Shown: positions 1-7,232, counted from the first letter of the stretch. The stretch: DNA of 13,629 nt from an uncultured Bacteroidota bacterium (GCA_903879775.1 CAIRMY010000115.1:1-13629), one strand, 5' to 3'. The notes: generated by a model not told the origin, from the letters alone. Numbers and translations are program-made.

Positions 1-103
1 AACCAAAATCAACGCTTTCTTTGTCGTTTTGATATTGGCTATACAAATTGTCGATAGCCGTCGGATCGGCATTCATTAGGTAAGATGTATCAGGTGCGCT
101 CAT
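1..103 (-). CDS. sucA: 2-oxoglutarate dehydrogenase E1 component, N-terminal fragment (partial)
   Basis: Only the first 34 codons are in the window; the gene leaves it at base 1. The ATG at 103 opens a frame reading MSAPDTSYLMNADPTAIDNL and then YSQYQNDKESVDFG. This matches the short N-terminal helix of SucA proteins, which typically run SYL-NA...YI--LY--Y--DP-SVD-SW before the E1 body. Known role: the thiamine-diphosphate-dependent E1 subunit decarboxylates 2-oxoglutarate in the TCA cycle, working with the E2 (SucB) and E3 subunits in the cytoplasm. A well-formed promoter lies just upstream at 119-150, giving a leader of about ten bases. The call rests on a short stretch, but the pattern is distinctive. 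No catalytic residue can be checked here. Confidence 0.8.
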   Translation of the reverse strand, partial: MSAPDTSYLMNADPTAIDNLYSQYQNDKESVDFG

Positions 104-118
104 GAGTGAATATGAGTG

Positions 119-150
119 CAAATTTACCTAAAAAAAAGTGTTTAGCACAA
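119..150 (-). promoter_or_regulatory. Bacteroidota-type promoter of sucA
   Basis: On the minus strand the -7 box TAAATTTG (119-126) matches TAnnTTTG exactly, and a TTG (148-150) lies 21 bases upstream of it, as expected for the -33 box. The predicted transcript start is near 113, about ten bases before the sucA ATG. The promoter sits between the cdsA stop and sucA, so sucA need not depend on the cdsA transcript. Confidence 0.65.
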
Positions 151-156
151 TGAAAT

Positions 157-996
157 TTATGGAATTCGCGAAACGATGGTAAACACCACCGCCGCGAACA
201 AGAAAGCATCGAATCTGTCTAACATTCCACCATGACCTGGAAGGATATTCCCACTGTCTTTTACCCCTGCTTTTCTTTTAAGTGAACTTTCAAAAAGATC
301 ACCCATTGTTCCAAAAATGGATATGGAAATTCCTAAGATAATTCCTTTTAATGGATTGAAAATATGGTAATTGTCTGATCCAATGAATCCACCATTGGGT
401 TCCAATAAATATTGTACAATTAGATATCCTGTAAGTCCCGATAAAATAGTTCCGCCGATAAGTCCTTCCCAGGTTTTCCCCGGAGAAATTTTTGGAGCTA
501 ATTTGTGTTTTCCAAACAATTTGCCTGCAACATAGGCCCAAGAATCAGACGACCAAACTAAGATCATCAACATAATTGGGAGCATGGCATTATAGTGGTT
601 AAAATATGATTTTGTGTAAGGGGTTAGTGTAAACAATAAAAGGGGAATTGAAATGTATAAGTGATTAACAATTAAATTTATATTGAATATTTTATTTTCT
701 TTTTTAGTATAATTGAATCCAAGCAGAATGGGTAAAAATATGGCAATGCTTTTCCATAAATTATGTAAATCTGAATTGTTTATTTGTCTGAAAAATAGGA
801 TGATGAAAAAATAAAATAGGCTGATTGTTAAATTTAATGTGGTCAATTTTCCTTTGAGTTTTAACCATTCAAAATGACAACCTATGCCAATGATAATTGC
901 CAAGGTTGTGATGCCCCATTGTTCTTGCAATATCAAGAAAATAACAAGTGCAATCATTCCGATTCCACTGACAACGCGGGTCCAAAAATTATTCAT
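157..996 (-). CDS. cdsA: Phosphatidate cytidylyltransferase (CDP-diacylglycerol synthase)
   Basis: CdsA makes CDP-diacylglycerol from phosphatidic acid and CTP, the branch point to all phospholipids, in the inner membrane. The 279-residue protein is strongly hydrophobic, with several membrane segments from residue 10 onward. It carries SPGKTWEG at about 171-178 and, at about 238-263, the family signature: S-x-K-R, then K-D-S-G, then LPGHGG and LDR-D. These acidic and basic residues form the metal and CTP site in known CdsA structures. Length is normal for the family. Its ATG overlaps the end of the upstream CPBP protease gene by 8 bases, so the two are almost surely co-transcribed and may be translationally coupled. 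No terminator is visible between its stop and the sucA promoter. The call is secure. Confidence 0.96.
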   Translation of the reverse strand: MNNFWTRVVSGIGMIALVIFLILQEQWGITTLAIIIGIGCHFEWLKLKGKLTTLNLTISLFYFFIILFFRQINNSDLHNLWKSIAIFLPILLGFNYTKKENKIFNINLIVNHLYISIPLLLFTLTPYTKSYFNHYNAMLPIMLMILVWSSDSWAYVAGKLFGKHKLAPKISPGKTWEGLIGGTILSGLTGYLIVQYLLEPNGGFIGSDNYHIFNPLKGIILGISISIFGTMGDLFESSLKRKAGVKDSGNILPGHGGMLDRFDAFLFAAVVFTIVSRIP

Positions 997-1915
997 CGTT
1001 TTTTAATTTAGTTAATTGATAAATGGAATATCCAAAGATAATAGATGCCGGAATTGCTACAAAAAAATTATTGAATATTTGTTCAATTTCGAACATGACC
1101 CCTGCTTTTTCAAAATTTCTTAAAATGGCAAAATGAATCACAATTGTAATGCCATTAAATATAAAATGTGTGAATGTATTGTACCATAAATTATTGAACT
1201 TGTATGAGATGTAGCCCAACAACGCACCCATAAGCAATATTCCAGGAAATTCATAAAAAGAAAAGTGCATTGCAGCAAATACAATTGCCTGAAAAATAAG
1301 TGCTTTGCGGGGTTTTGCAAATTGATTGAGCCCAATTTTGAGTATAATCCCTCTAAAAACAAATTCTTCAAGCACTGCTGGCATGAATGCTAAAATGAAA
1401 ATACAGAAAATGAGTTCCGGATATGTTTGCATATCTAAAAGATTCTCAAATAAATGTGTTCTTCCATATTCCATTTTGTTTGCAAAGTTTTCAATTCCTG
1501 CAGGCCAAGGAAATTGTTTCATTAAAGCAACAATCACAGATATAACGGGTAAGGCAGTTGCCCCAATGAGTGCTCCCCAAAGTAAATTTCTACCTTTTAT
1601 TTTTTGATTGTATCCCCCAAAATCATTGAATTTAGCCCTATTGAACAATACAAACAGAATTCCTGGAATTCCCATGTAAAAGAAAAATTGAATTAAATTA
1701 GAAATTCTGCCAATATTGATCGCCATTGCAGTTCCATCCGGATGCATCATGAGGGATTTGACTTCTTCTATTGATATATGGAATCCTTTGGCCAAAACAT
1801 AGAGTGAAATTCCATAACCAACGATTTGGAATAATAGAATAAATACGAGTAAAATGACAAGTCCCCAAATATTCAGAAAAATGTTTTTGGACGATGTTAG
1901 GTTAAAGGAGTTCAT
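989..1915 (-). CDS. CPBP family intramembrane glutamic endopeptidase
   Basis: This 308-residue multi-spanning membrane protein belongs to the CPBP (Rce1/CAAX-like, formerly Abi) protease family. The conserved motifs appear in order: EEFVFR at residues 183-188 (EExxxR), FAAMH at 213-217 (FxxxH) and HFIFN at 250-254 (HxxxN). All putative catalytic or metal-site residues are therefore present: E183, E184, R188, H217, H250 and N254. Hydrophobic segments begin near residue 16 and continue to about residue 300. Bacterial members are thought to cleave membrane-embedded or prenylated substrates, but the substrate cannot be inferred. The gene overlaps cdsA by 8 bases, placing it first in a two-gene membrane operon. 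It diverges from dusB with 21 bases between them. The family call is firm; the biological role is unknown. Confidence 0.92.
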   Translation of the reverse strand: MNSFNLTSSKNIFLNIWGLVILLVFILLFQIVGYGISLYVLAKGFHISIEEVKSLMMHPDGTAMAINIGRISNLIQFFFYMGIPGILFVLFNRAKFNDFGGYNQKIKGRNLLWGALIGATALPVISVIVALMKQFPWPAGIENFANKMEYGRTHLFENLLDMQTYPELIFCIFILAFMPAVLEEFVFRGIILKIGLNQFAKPRKALIFQAIVFAAMHFSFYEFPGILLMGALLGYISYKFNNLWYNTFTHFIFNGITIVIHFAILRNFEKAGVMFEIEQIFNNFFVAIPASIIFGYSIYQLTKLKNDE

Positions 1916-1921
1916 TGATAT

Positions 1922-1929
1922 TAAATTTG
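1922..1929 (+). promoter_or_regulatory. Candidate -7 box for dusB in a 21-bp divergent intergenic region
   Basis: TAAATTTG matches TAnnTTTG exactly. Transcription would begin near 1935-1937, at or within two bases of the likely dusB start codon, implying a leaderless or nearly leaderless message. I see no good -33 box at the right distance. On the other strand, CAATTTTG (1932-1939, one mismatch) is a weak candidate -7 box for the CPBP-cdsA unit, so the two promoters may overlap. Confidence 0.5.
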
Positions 1930-1932
1930 CAC

Positions 1933-1952
1933 AAAATTGGTGAAAATTGGTG
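1933..1952. repeat. Exact 10-bp tandem duplication across the dusB start codon
   Basis: AAAATTGGTG occurs twice without a gap (1933-1942 and 1943-1952). The first copy supplies the TTG (1937) and GTG (1940) start candidates of dusB; the second encodes Lys-Ile-Gly in the N-terminus. The unit is not a multiple of three, so gain or loss of a copy would shift the frame relative to an upstream start. Confidence 0.85.
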
Positions 1953-2926
1953 ACATAGCGTTAGGAGATTTTCCATTGTTGTTAGCTCCAATGGAAGATG
2001 TGAGTGATCCTCCATTCCGTTTTGTGTGCAAACAAAATGGTGCAGACCTTATGTATACTGAGTTTATTAGTAGCGAGGGACTCATTCGAGATGCGGCAAA
2101 AAGTGTTCAAAAATTAGATATTTTTGAATATGAAAGACCAATAGGCATTCAAATTTTTGGTGCCGAAATTGATTCTATGGTGGAAGCTACCAAAATTGCT
2201 ACTCAGGTAAATCCTGATTTAATCGATATAAATTATGGTTGTCCTGTAAAAAAAGTGACTTGTAAAGGTGCTGGCGCAGGAATATTAACAAACCCAGTAA
2301 AAATGATGGCCATGACCAAAGCCATTGTTGAGGCTACGCATTTGCCGGTAACTGTTAAAACAAGATTGGGATGGGATGAAAGCACCAAGAATATTGTGGA
2401 TGTTGCAGAACGACTACAAGATGTTGGAATACAAGCTTTGAGCATACACGGCAGAACCCGTGTGCAATTATACAAAGGTGAAGCAGATTGGACTTTGATA
2501 GGGGAAGTTAAAAATAACCCTAGAATGAAAATTCCGATATTTGGAAATGGCGATATCGACTCTCCTCAAAAAGCCTTAGAATATAAAAATCGATACGGGG
2601 TAGATGGCATTATGATTGGTCGTGCCAGTATTGGTCATCCTTGGATTTTTAGAGAAATCAAACACTTTGTTGCAACGGGAGATTTGCTTGCTGGCCCTAC
2701 AATAGAGGAAAGGGTAGAAGCGTGTACCACGCATTTTGAAAAGTCTATTGCTTGGAAAGGTGAACGCGTGGGTTTGGTAGAAATGCGCAGACATTATGCA
2801 AATTATTTTAAAGGGCTTACACATTTCAAGGATTTTAGAATGAAATTGGTTCAAACGGAGAATATTGCTGAGGTATATGCGATTCTCGAAACTATTGCTC
2901 TTGAATATAGAGATTTTGCTTTTTAA
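1937..2926 (+). CDS. dusB: tRNA-dihydrouridine synthase (DusB family)
   Basis: Dus enzymes use FMN and NADPH to reduce specific uridines of tRNA to dihydrouridine. The 329-residue protein shows the whole signature set: LAPMEDVSDPPFR near the N-terminus (FMN-binding loop of the TIM barrel), NYGCP with the catalytic cysteine at about residue 102, VKTRLGW with the FMN-contacting Lys141, HGRTR at 171-175, GNGDI, and IGRASIGHPWIF near the C-terminal end of the barrel. A small helical tRNA-binding domain follows. There is no ATG at the start. TTG (1937) or GTG (1940) gives the usual (M)VKIG beginning of Bacteroidota DusB proteins; I chose TTG, but GTG is equally possible. Either start is almost at the predicted transcript start. 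The gene diverges from the CPBP-cdsA operon. The function is secure; the start is uncertain by one codon. Confidence 0.95.
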   Translation: MVKIGDIALGDFPLLLAPMEDVSDPPFRFVCKQNGADLMYTEFISSEGLIRDAAKSVQKLDIFEYERPIGIQIFGAEIDSMVEATKIATQVNPDLIDINYGCPVKKVTCKGAGAGILTNPVKMMAMTKAIVEATHLPVTVKTRLGWDESTKNIVDVAERLQDVGIQALSIHGRTRVQLYKGEADWTLIGEVKNNPRMKIPIFGNGDIDSPQKALEYKNRYGVDGIMIGRASIGHPWIFREIKHFVATGDLLAGPTIEERVEACTTHFEKSIAWKGERVGLVEMRRHYANYFKGLTHFKDFRMKLVQTENIAEVYAILETIALEYRDFAF

Positions 2927-2947
2927 GAAATTTACCTAGAAATTTTT

Positions 2948-2973
2948 TTGACTGCGAAAAATTCCTACATTTG
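2948..2973 (+). promoter_or_regulatory. Promoter of the T9SS-secreted protein gene
   Basis: TACATTTG (2966-2973) is an exact TAnnTTTG -7 box. A TTG ending a T-run (2948-2950) lies 15 bases upstream, shorter than the usual 17-23. The predicted start near 2979 leaves a leader of about 13 bases before the ATG at 2992. The open frame extends upstream to a TTG at 2971, but that codon lies inside the -7 box and cannot be the start. Confidence 0.6.
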
Positions 2974-2991
2974 CCAATAGAGAAATTTATT

Positions 2992-5085
2992 ATGAAAAAA
3001 TTATTACTAATCGCAGGGATGTTTTGTAGCGCGCAATTAATTAATGCTCAATACTATAATATTCCTTTCGCCAATGCAGGTCAAAATCCTGGTGGTGTAA
3101 ATCCAGATGGAGAGAATCCTTATCCATCAGCAAATAATACAGGTTGGACAAACCTTTGGAATGGAGATGCAACGGCAACTACGAGCTACCTTGCTGAACA
3201 AACAATTCCATTTGCATTTAAATTTAATGGTTCTGCTGTAACAAAATACACTCCAAGTAATTTTGGTACTATTTCTTTTGATGCAGGTACACCCACTGTA
3301 AAACCTTCTGCATTTTCTAATTTAACATTGCCTTCTGCTCAAATTCCTGATAATTCGGTATGTGCTTTGGGTATGAAACCAATTAGTGCTGTGAGTGGAA
3401 CTACTACCTACAAAAGTGCAGTGATGACAAAAACATATGGTACAGCTCCGAACCGTCAACATTGGATTTGGTATAACTTCTATGGTGAAGCTAACATTAA
3501 TTCTGGTTGGACATATTGGGCAATTGTGTTGGAAGAGACTACAAACAATATTTACATTGTTGACATGAAAACATTGTGTGTAACTTCTGCTGGTGCATTG
3601 TGTACGAACAATGTAAAAATGTCTTTGGGTATTCAAACAAATAGTACTACTGCATACTCAGTTGCTGGTTCTCCAAATGTTGGTGCTAAACAAATTACTC
3701 AAAACGTATTTACCGCGGCGGATAATAGCTACTATCAATTTATTCAGGGAAATCAGCCTCAGAATGATGTAAGAGGTGTGAAAGTTACAATGAGCCCTTA
3801 CCAAATGATGACAAGTCCAATCACAATTACAGCTAATTTCATGAACTATGGTTCTGCTGCTGTAAAATCATGTGATTTGAACTATTCAGTAGATGGTGGT
3901 TCGGTTGTAACTGCAGCTGCTTCTTCAGTGAATATTGCTTCATTAGGTAGCGCTGATATGTCTCACGCTACAAAATGGTCCCCTTCTGCCGTTGGAAAAT
4001 ACACAATTAAAGTATGGGCTTCGAACATCAACGGCAATGCTGATGAGAATTTAACAAATGATACTGCAGTATTGCAAATTAATGTGTTAGACAAATTTGC
4101 ACCGCGTAAAATTTTAAATGAAATTTTCACTTCGTCTACTTGTGGTCCTTGTGTTCCTGGCAATGCTAACTATGTGAAAGTTACGACTGGAAAAACTCAA
4201 CACTCTACGATTAAATATCAAGTATATTTCCCTGGTACTGGAGATCCTTATTGCACACAAGAGGTTAGAGATAGGGCTAGTTATTACATGCCAACCAATC
4301 TTTCTGTTCCTAGAATGGAAGTCGATGGTGGTTGGGATGGCAATGCATCTTCATTTACTTCAGCTTTGTACGATCAATATAGCGCAAAACCTTCTTTCCT
4401 AGAAATTACAGGTTCTATAGGTTTAACTTGGAAGAATAAAATTACTGCCGATATTACTTTAAATCCTTTGGCTGATAATGGTTCTGGTAACTTGAAATTG
4501 TTTGCTGTCATTACAGAAGGAACTACTTTCTGGAATAAAAAGACCAATGGAGAAACACAATTTGAGAATGTGATGAAGAAAATGATGCCAAATAGTTCAG
4601 GAATGGCTATTTCTGCTTTAACTAAAGGTCAAGGTGTAAATAAATCAATGTCATTCTCTTTTGCAGGTAACTATCGTTTGCCCAAAGATGGATCAGTTGC
4701 TCAACATATCAACAATGCAACAGAAAACAGTGTTGAAAGTTGGGATGACCTAGAAGTCGTTGTATTTGTCCAAGATGCTACAACTAAAGAAGTTTTACAA
4801 TCTGAGACTTTCCCTATAACACTTACTGGTGTTGAAGCTCTTGAGCAAGGAATACAATTGTTTCCTAATCCTGCAAATGATATGTTTAACTTGAGAGTTG
4901 CTGGCTTAGCTTCTGAAAAAGCGGTTGTGATAGTAACAAACGTTAAAGGTCAAGTTGTTTACACAGGTACAATGCTTGATGGAAAATCTCAAATCAATGT
5001 TGCGAATTTAAGCGAAGGAATGTACGTTGTTAGCGTAAATTCTGGAACTAAAAACTTGAACACCAAAATGGTTGTTCGTCATTAA
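2992..5085 (+). CDS. T9SS-exported surface protein with CARDB-like and Omp28/thioredoxin-like (CGPC) regions
   Basis: The 697-residue product starts with a signal peptide: MKK, a hydrophobic core, then ...INA before QYYNIP. It ends with a type A T9SS C-terminal sorting domain: FPNPAND at 624-630, VTNVKGQVV, LSEGMYVV and a basic KMVVRH end. It should therefore cross the outer membrane by the type IX system and be anchored or released at the surface. Residues about 276-372 look like a CARDB-type beta domain (ITITANFMNYG ... GKYTIKVWAS). A segment follows with EIFTSSTCGPCVPGN, where C384-G-P-C387 is a thioredoxin-type motif in the context seen in Omp28-related proteins. The first 260 residues match nothing I can name. 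It is transcribed alone, from its own promoter to the hairpin at 5122. The targeting call is strong; redox or adhesive function is inference. The ATG at 2992 is chosen because of the signal peptide and the promoter position. Confidence 0.88.
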   Translation: MKKLLLIAGMFCSAQLINAQYYNIPFANAGQNPGGVNPDGENPYPSANNTGWTNLWNGDATATTSYLAEQTIPFAFKFNGSAVTKYTPSNFGTISFDAGTPTVKPSAFSNLTLPSAQIPDNSVCALGMKPISAVSGTTTYKSAVMTKTYGTAPNRQHWIWYNFYGEANINSGWTYWAIVLEETTNNIYIVDMKTLCVTSAGALCTNNVKMSLGIQTNSTTAYSVAGSPNVGAKQITQNVFTAADNSYYQFIQGNQPQNDVRGVKVTMSPYQMMTSPITITANFMNYGSAAVKSCDLNYSVDGGSVVTAAASSVNIASLGSADMSHATKWSPSAVGKYTIKVWASNINGNADENLTNDTAVLQINVLDKFAPRKILNEIFTSSTCGPCVPGNANYVKVTTGKTQHSTIKYQVYFPGTGDPYCTQEVRDRASYYMPTNLSVPRMEVDGGWDGNASSFTSALYDQYSAKPSFLEITGSIGLTWKNKITADITLNPLADNGSGNLKLFAVITEGTTFWNKKTNGETQFENVMKKMMPNSSGMAISALTKGQGVNKSMSFSFAGNYRLPKDGSVAQHINNATENSVESWDDLEVVVFVQDATTKEVLQSETFPITLTGVEALEQGIQLFPNPANDMFNLRVAGLASEKAVVIVTNVKGQVVYTGTMLDGKSQINVANLSEGMYVVSVNSGTKNLNTKMVVRH

Positions 5086-5121
5086 TTAGAAACTAACTAA
5101 ACTAAACTAAATAACAGGATG

Positions 5122-5145
5122 GGAGCTCGAAAGAGCTCCTTTTTT
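5122..5145 (+). terminator. Rho-independent terminator after the T9SS protein gene
   Basis: A perfect 7-bp stem, GGAGCTC (5122-5128) with GAGCTCC (5133-5139), closes a GAAA tetraloop and is followed by six T (5140-5145). It ends the upstream gene just before the trhO promoter. Confidence 0.92.
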
Positions 5146-5158
5146 GTTTGGTTTTGAT

Positions 5159-5166
5159 TATCTTTG
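5159..5166 (+). promoter_or_regulatory. Candidate -7 box for trhO
   Basis: TATCTTTG matches TAnnTTTG exactly and lies 14 bases after the terminator T-run. The predicted start near 5172 gives a leader of about 29 bases before the ATG at 5201. No TTG stands at the ideal -33 distance; nearby TTTG copies are too close. This box lies within a frame that could be read from a TTG at 5144, which argues against that earlier start. Confidence 0.5.
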
Positions 5167-5200
5167 TGCAACTTTTAACAATTTAACTATCTATCCCACC

Positions 5201-6220
5201 ATGTTATTGCGAAACATCGTTAGTCGGGAGGAGTTAAAGCGTAGAATGGATGCCGATGAGCGCCCTTACACTACGATCTCCTTCTATCGTTATTATCGGA
5301 TCGAAAATCCCTCAGATTTTAGAGATCAATTATTTTTAGACTTTCAAAAGTTTGAAGTAGTTGGAAGGATTTACATAGCCAATGAAGGAATAAACGCGCA
5401 AATAGCTTTGCCTTCGATCCATTTTGAGGGATTTAAAGAGGCGCTTTACTCAATAGATTTTTTGAACAACATTCGATTGAATGTAGCCATTGACGAGCGT
5501 CAAAAATCGTTTATAAAACTCGATCTTAAAGTGAGATCAAAAATTGTTGCCGATGGTATTGATGACCCAACATTTGATCCTTCAAACACTGGAAATTACT
5601 TAGAGGCTGATGGTTGGAATGAAATGATGAATGATCCCAAGACGGTTCTCATAGATATGCGCAATCATTACGAAAGCGAGGTTGGTAAGTTTGAAAATGC
5701 AAGTTGCCCAGACGCCGATACATTTAGGGAAGAATTAAAATTGGTGATTGATGAATATCAAGATACAAAAGACAAGAGAATCTTAATGTATTGTACTGGT
5801 GGTATTCGCTGTGAAAAGGCGAGTGCATGGATGAAACACAATGGTTTTAACGAAGTTTATCATTTAAAGGGCGGCATTATTAACTATGTGAACCAAGTGA
5901 AGGCTAATAGCCTTGAAAATAAGTTTAAAGGTGTAAATTTCGTATTTGATCAGAGATTGCATGAAAGGGTGAGTGATGATGTCATTGCTTCTTGTCATCA
6001 ATGCGGTAAACCTGCCGACATTCACATTAATTGCGCCAACCAGGGCTGTCATCTTTTATTTATTCAATGCGATGAATGTGCTCAAAAATACAATCATTGT
6101 TGTAGTGATAAATGCAAGGAAATTATAGCCATGCCAGAAGAAGTGCAAAAGGAAATGAGGAAGGGCAAACCTGCAGGAAGAATATTTAGCAAAGGGAGAT
6201 TTAACGCCCCAACAGAATAA
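5201..6220 (+). CDS. trhO: Oxygen-dependent tRNA uridine(34) hydroxylase (rhodanese family)
   Basis: TrhO (formerly YceA) hydroxylates uridine 34 of certain tRNAs with O2, the first step to 5-carboxymethoxy- or 5-methoxyuridine in the wobble position. The 339-residue protein has the expected order. An N-terminal acylphosphatase-like domain carries GRIYIANEGINAQ. A central rhodanese domain contains VLIDMRNHYES and the loop C198-T-G-G-I-R-C204-E-K-A. A C-terminal cysteine-rich tail has CHQCGK, NCANQGCH, QCDEC and a CC pair, likely metal binding. ATG 5201 is taken as the start because the proteins of this family begin near here and the promoter lies upstream. It forms a single-gene unit between a terminator and the promoter of the next gene. 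With dusB it makes a second tRNA-modification gene in 4 kb, though the two do not share a transcript. Confidence 0.93.
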   Translation: MLLRNIVSREELKRRMDADERPYTTISFYRYYRIENPSDFRDQLFLDFQKFEVVGRIYIANEGINAQIALPSIHFEGFKEALYSIDFLNNIRLNVAIDERQKSFIKLDLKVRSKIVADGIDDPTFDPSNTGNYLEADGWNEMMNDPKTVLIDMRNHYESEVGKFENASCPDADTFREELKLVIDEYQDTKDKRILMYCTGGIRCEKASAWMKHNGFNEVYHLKGGIINYVNQVKANSLENKFKGVNFVFDQRLHERVSDDVIASCHQCGKPADIHINCANQGCHLLFIQCDECAQKYNHCCSDKCKEIIAMPEEVQKEMRKGKPAGRIFSKGRFNAPTE

Positions 6221-6349
6221 AGTTGATTTTTCTGCGTTATTATCAATGATTTTCTTGTGTAAAAATTTTTCTGAGGTCAAAAATGATTATTAAATAGGAC
6301 ATTTATTTTCTAAATCAAAAAAGAATGCTAGAAATAGCAACAAGACAAT

Positions 6350-6357
6350 TATATTCG
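6350..6357 (+). promoter_or_regulatory. Candidate -7 box (TTCG variant) of the DUF4468-like gene
   Basis: TATATTCG differs from TAnnTTTG at one position, and the extended TATATTCGCAC is identical to the box in front of rpsT (11287-11297, minus strand). The predicted start near 6363 gives a leader of about 33 bases. No TTG is seen at -33. A short dyad, GCTA-GAAA-TAGC (6327-6338), lies upstream. Confidence 0.4.
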
Positions 6358-6396
6358 CACTTTTTAAATTAAAAATTGATAAAGTTGAACATCATA

Positions 6397-7083
6397 ATGG
6401 CTAAGGCACAGAGAAGCTTGAGTAATCATATCAAGGTCTTTTTATTTTTATTTGCATTTGTAGTTTGCGGAAATGCAAACGGGCAGTGGGATACTGGAGG
6501 AGGCTCAGCAGATACCGCAATGGCTGCAGGCACGGGAGATTCAGTCGTTGTTCCGAAGAAAGTGGTATACACACGTTTTGTACCACCCTACGATAGTATG
6601 CGTGAGATTATTTTTTACGAAGGTGTTGTTGAGAATGAGGAATGTGACATGTGTACATCAGACTCTTTGTATTGGAGAGCGAAGCGATTTTTATCTAAAA
6701 AGTATGGTAAGGCTGTTTTCAAAAAAATGTTGGTTGAAGATAAACCAGCACATCATTTAACAATTATCGTTCAAATTCCGATGGTTGTGGTCAATGGCAA
6801 ATACAACAAAGCGGCAAAAGGAATGATGGAATATAAGTTTGTGATACGTTTTCAGGATTCCAGGTTTAAATATCAATTTGGCAATTTTATACATTTGCAA
6901 TCTGGCGAGGGTTTGGTTGGAAATCCCACCAAAACATATCATGAGTATTACATGCGCGTGAAACGAGGCTACGAGGCAACTGATAAGTTTCTTTTGGCGG
7001 CTGACCGTGAGGTAAAGGACATGGTTGCATCGATTTCTTATGCATTAAAGGCTCCATACAAGCCAGAAGAGGACGATTGGTAG
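6397..7083 (+). CDS. Secreted DUF4468-like protein of unknown function
   Basis: I do not recognise a named gene. The 228-residue product begins with a basic stretch and a hydrophobic core (VFLFLFAFVVCG), then NANGQW, so it is probably exported by Sec. Cleavage near residues 28-29 is likely; a lipoprotein site at the Cys in FVVCG is possible but poor. A linker rich in Gly, Ala and Asp follows (about 31-50). Residues 65-170 have the layout of a DUF4468 / TBP-like fold: a strand ending in EGVVE, a helix with LYWRAKRFLSKKYG, two strands around a Val-Asn-Gly-Lys turn, then FVIRFQDSRFKYQF followed by FIHL. The tail is acidic. A Cys pair, CDMC, sits at 83-86. ATG 6397 fits the signal peptide better than the TTG at 6376. 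It stands alone, between trhO and the ribosomal operon promoter. Existence is clear; the family call is tentative. Confidence 0.75.
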   Translation: MAKAQRSLSNHIKVFLFLFAFVVCGNANGQWDTGGGSADTAMAAGTGDSVVVPKKVVYTRFVPPYDSMREIIFYEGVVENEECDMCTSDSLYWRAKRFLSKKYGKAVFKKMLVEDKPAHHLTIIVQIPMVVVNGKYNKAAKGMMEYKFVIRFQDSRFKYQFGNFIHLQSGEGLVGNPTKTYHEYYMRVKRGYEATDKFLLAADREVKDMVASISYALKAPYKPEEDDW

Positions 7084-7169
7084 TCAACAATTTGACGAAT
7101 AAAATTTCAATATATCGGAGATTTTTTAGTGTCTAATAAAATAACTTGTAAAAAAAGTTTGTGGATATC

Positions 7170-7200
7170 TTGTTATCCGAGAAAATATTTACTATTTTTG
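7170..7200 (+). promoter_or_regulatory. Promoter of the rplM-rpsI-rpsB-tsf operon
   Basis: TTG (7170-7172), a 20-base spacer and TATTTTTG (7193-7200) match the phylum's promoter pattern in both boxes. The start should be near 7206, a leader of about 27 bases. A dyad, GGATA-TCTTGT-TATCC (7163-7178), is centred on the -33 box. The promoter lies in a frame open back to 7161, so that upstream start is ruled out. Confidence 0.75.
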
Positions 7201-7232
7201 CAACCCCAAAAAGAAATCAAGCGTTACGTAAA

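Noticed and set aside
2927..2949. AAATTT/AAATTT hairpin with T-run after dusB as a terminator
   Set aside because: The stem is only A-T pairs and six bases long; too weak to call.
3322..3636. Minus-strand open frame of 104 codons inside the surface protein gene
   Set aside because: Antisense to a well-supported gene; Cys/Thr/His-rich composition with no recognisable motif.
5093..5110. CTAA/CTAAA micro-repeat after the surface protein gene
   Set aside because: Too short and AT-rich to count as a repeat element; at most it adds stop codons after the gene.
5144..5200. 19-codon N-terminal extension of TrhO from a TTG
   Set aside because: It begins in the upstream terminator T-tract and contains the -7 box.
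7161..7232. 24-codon N-terminal extension of uL13
   Set aside because: It contains the -33 and -7 boxes of the operon promoter and has no counterpart in uL13 proteins.
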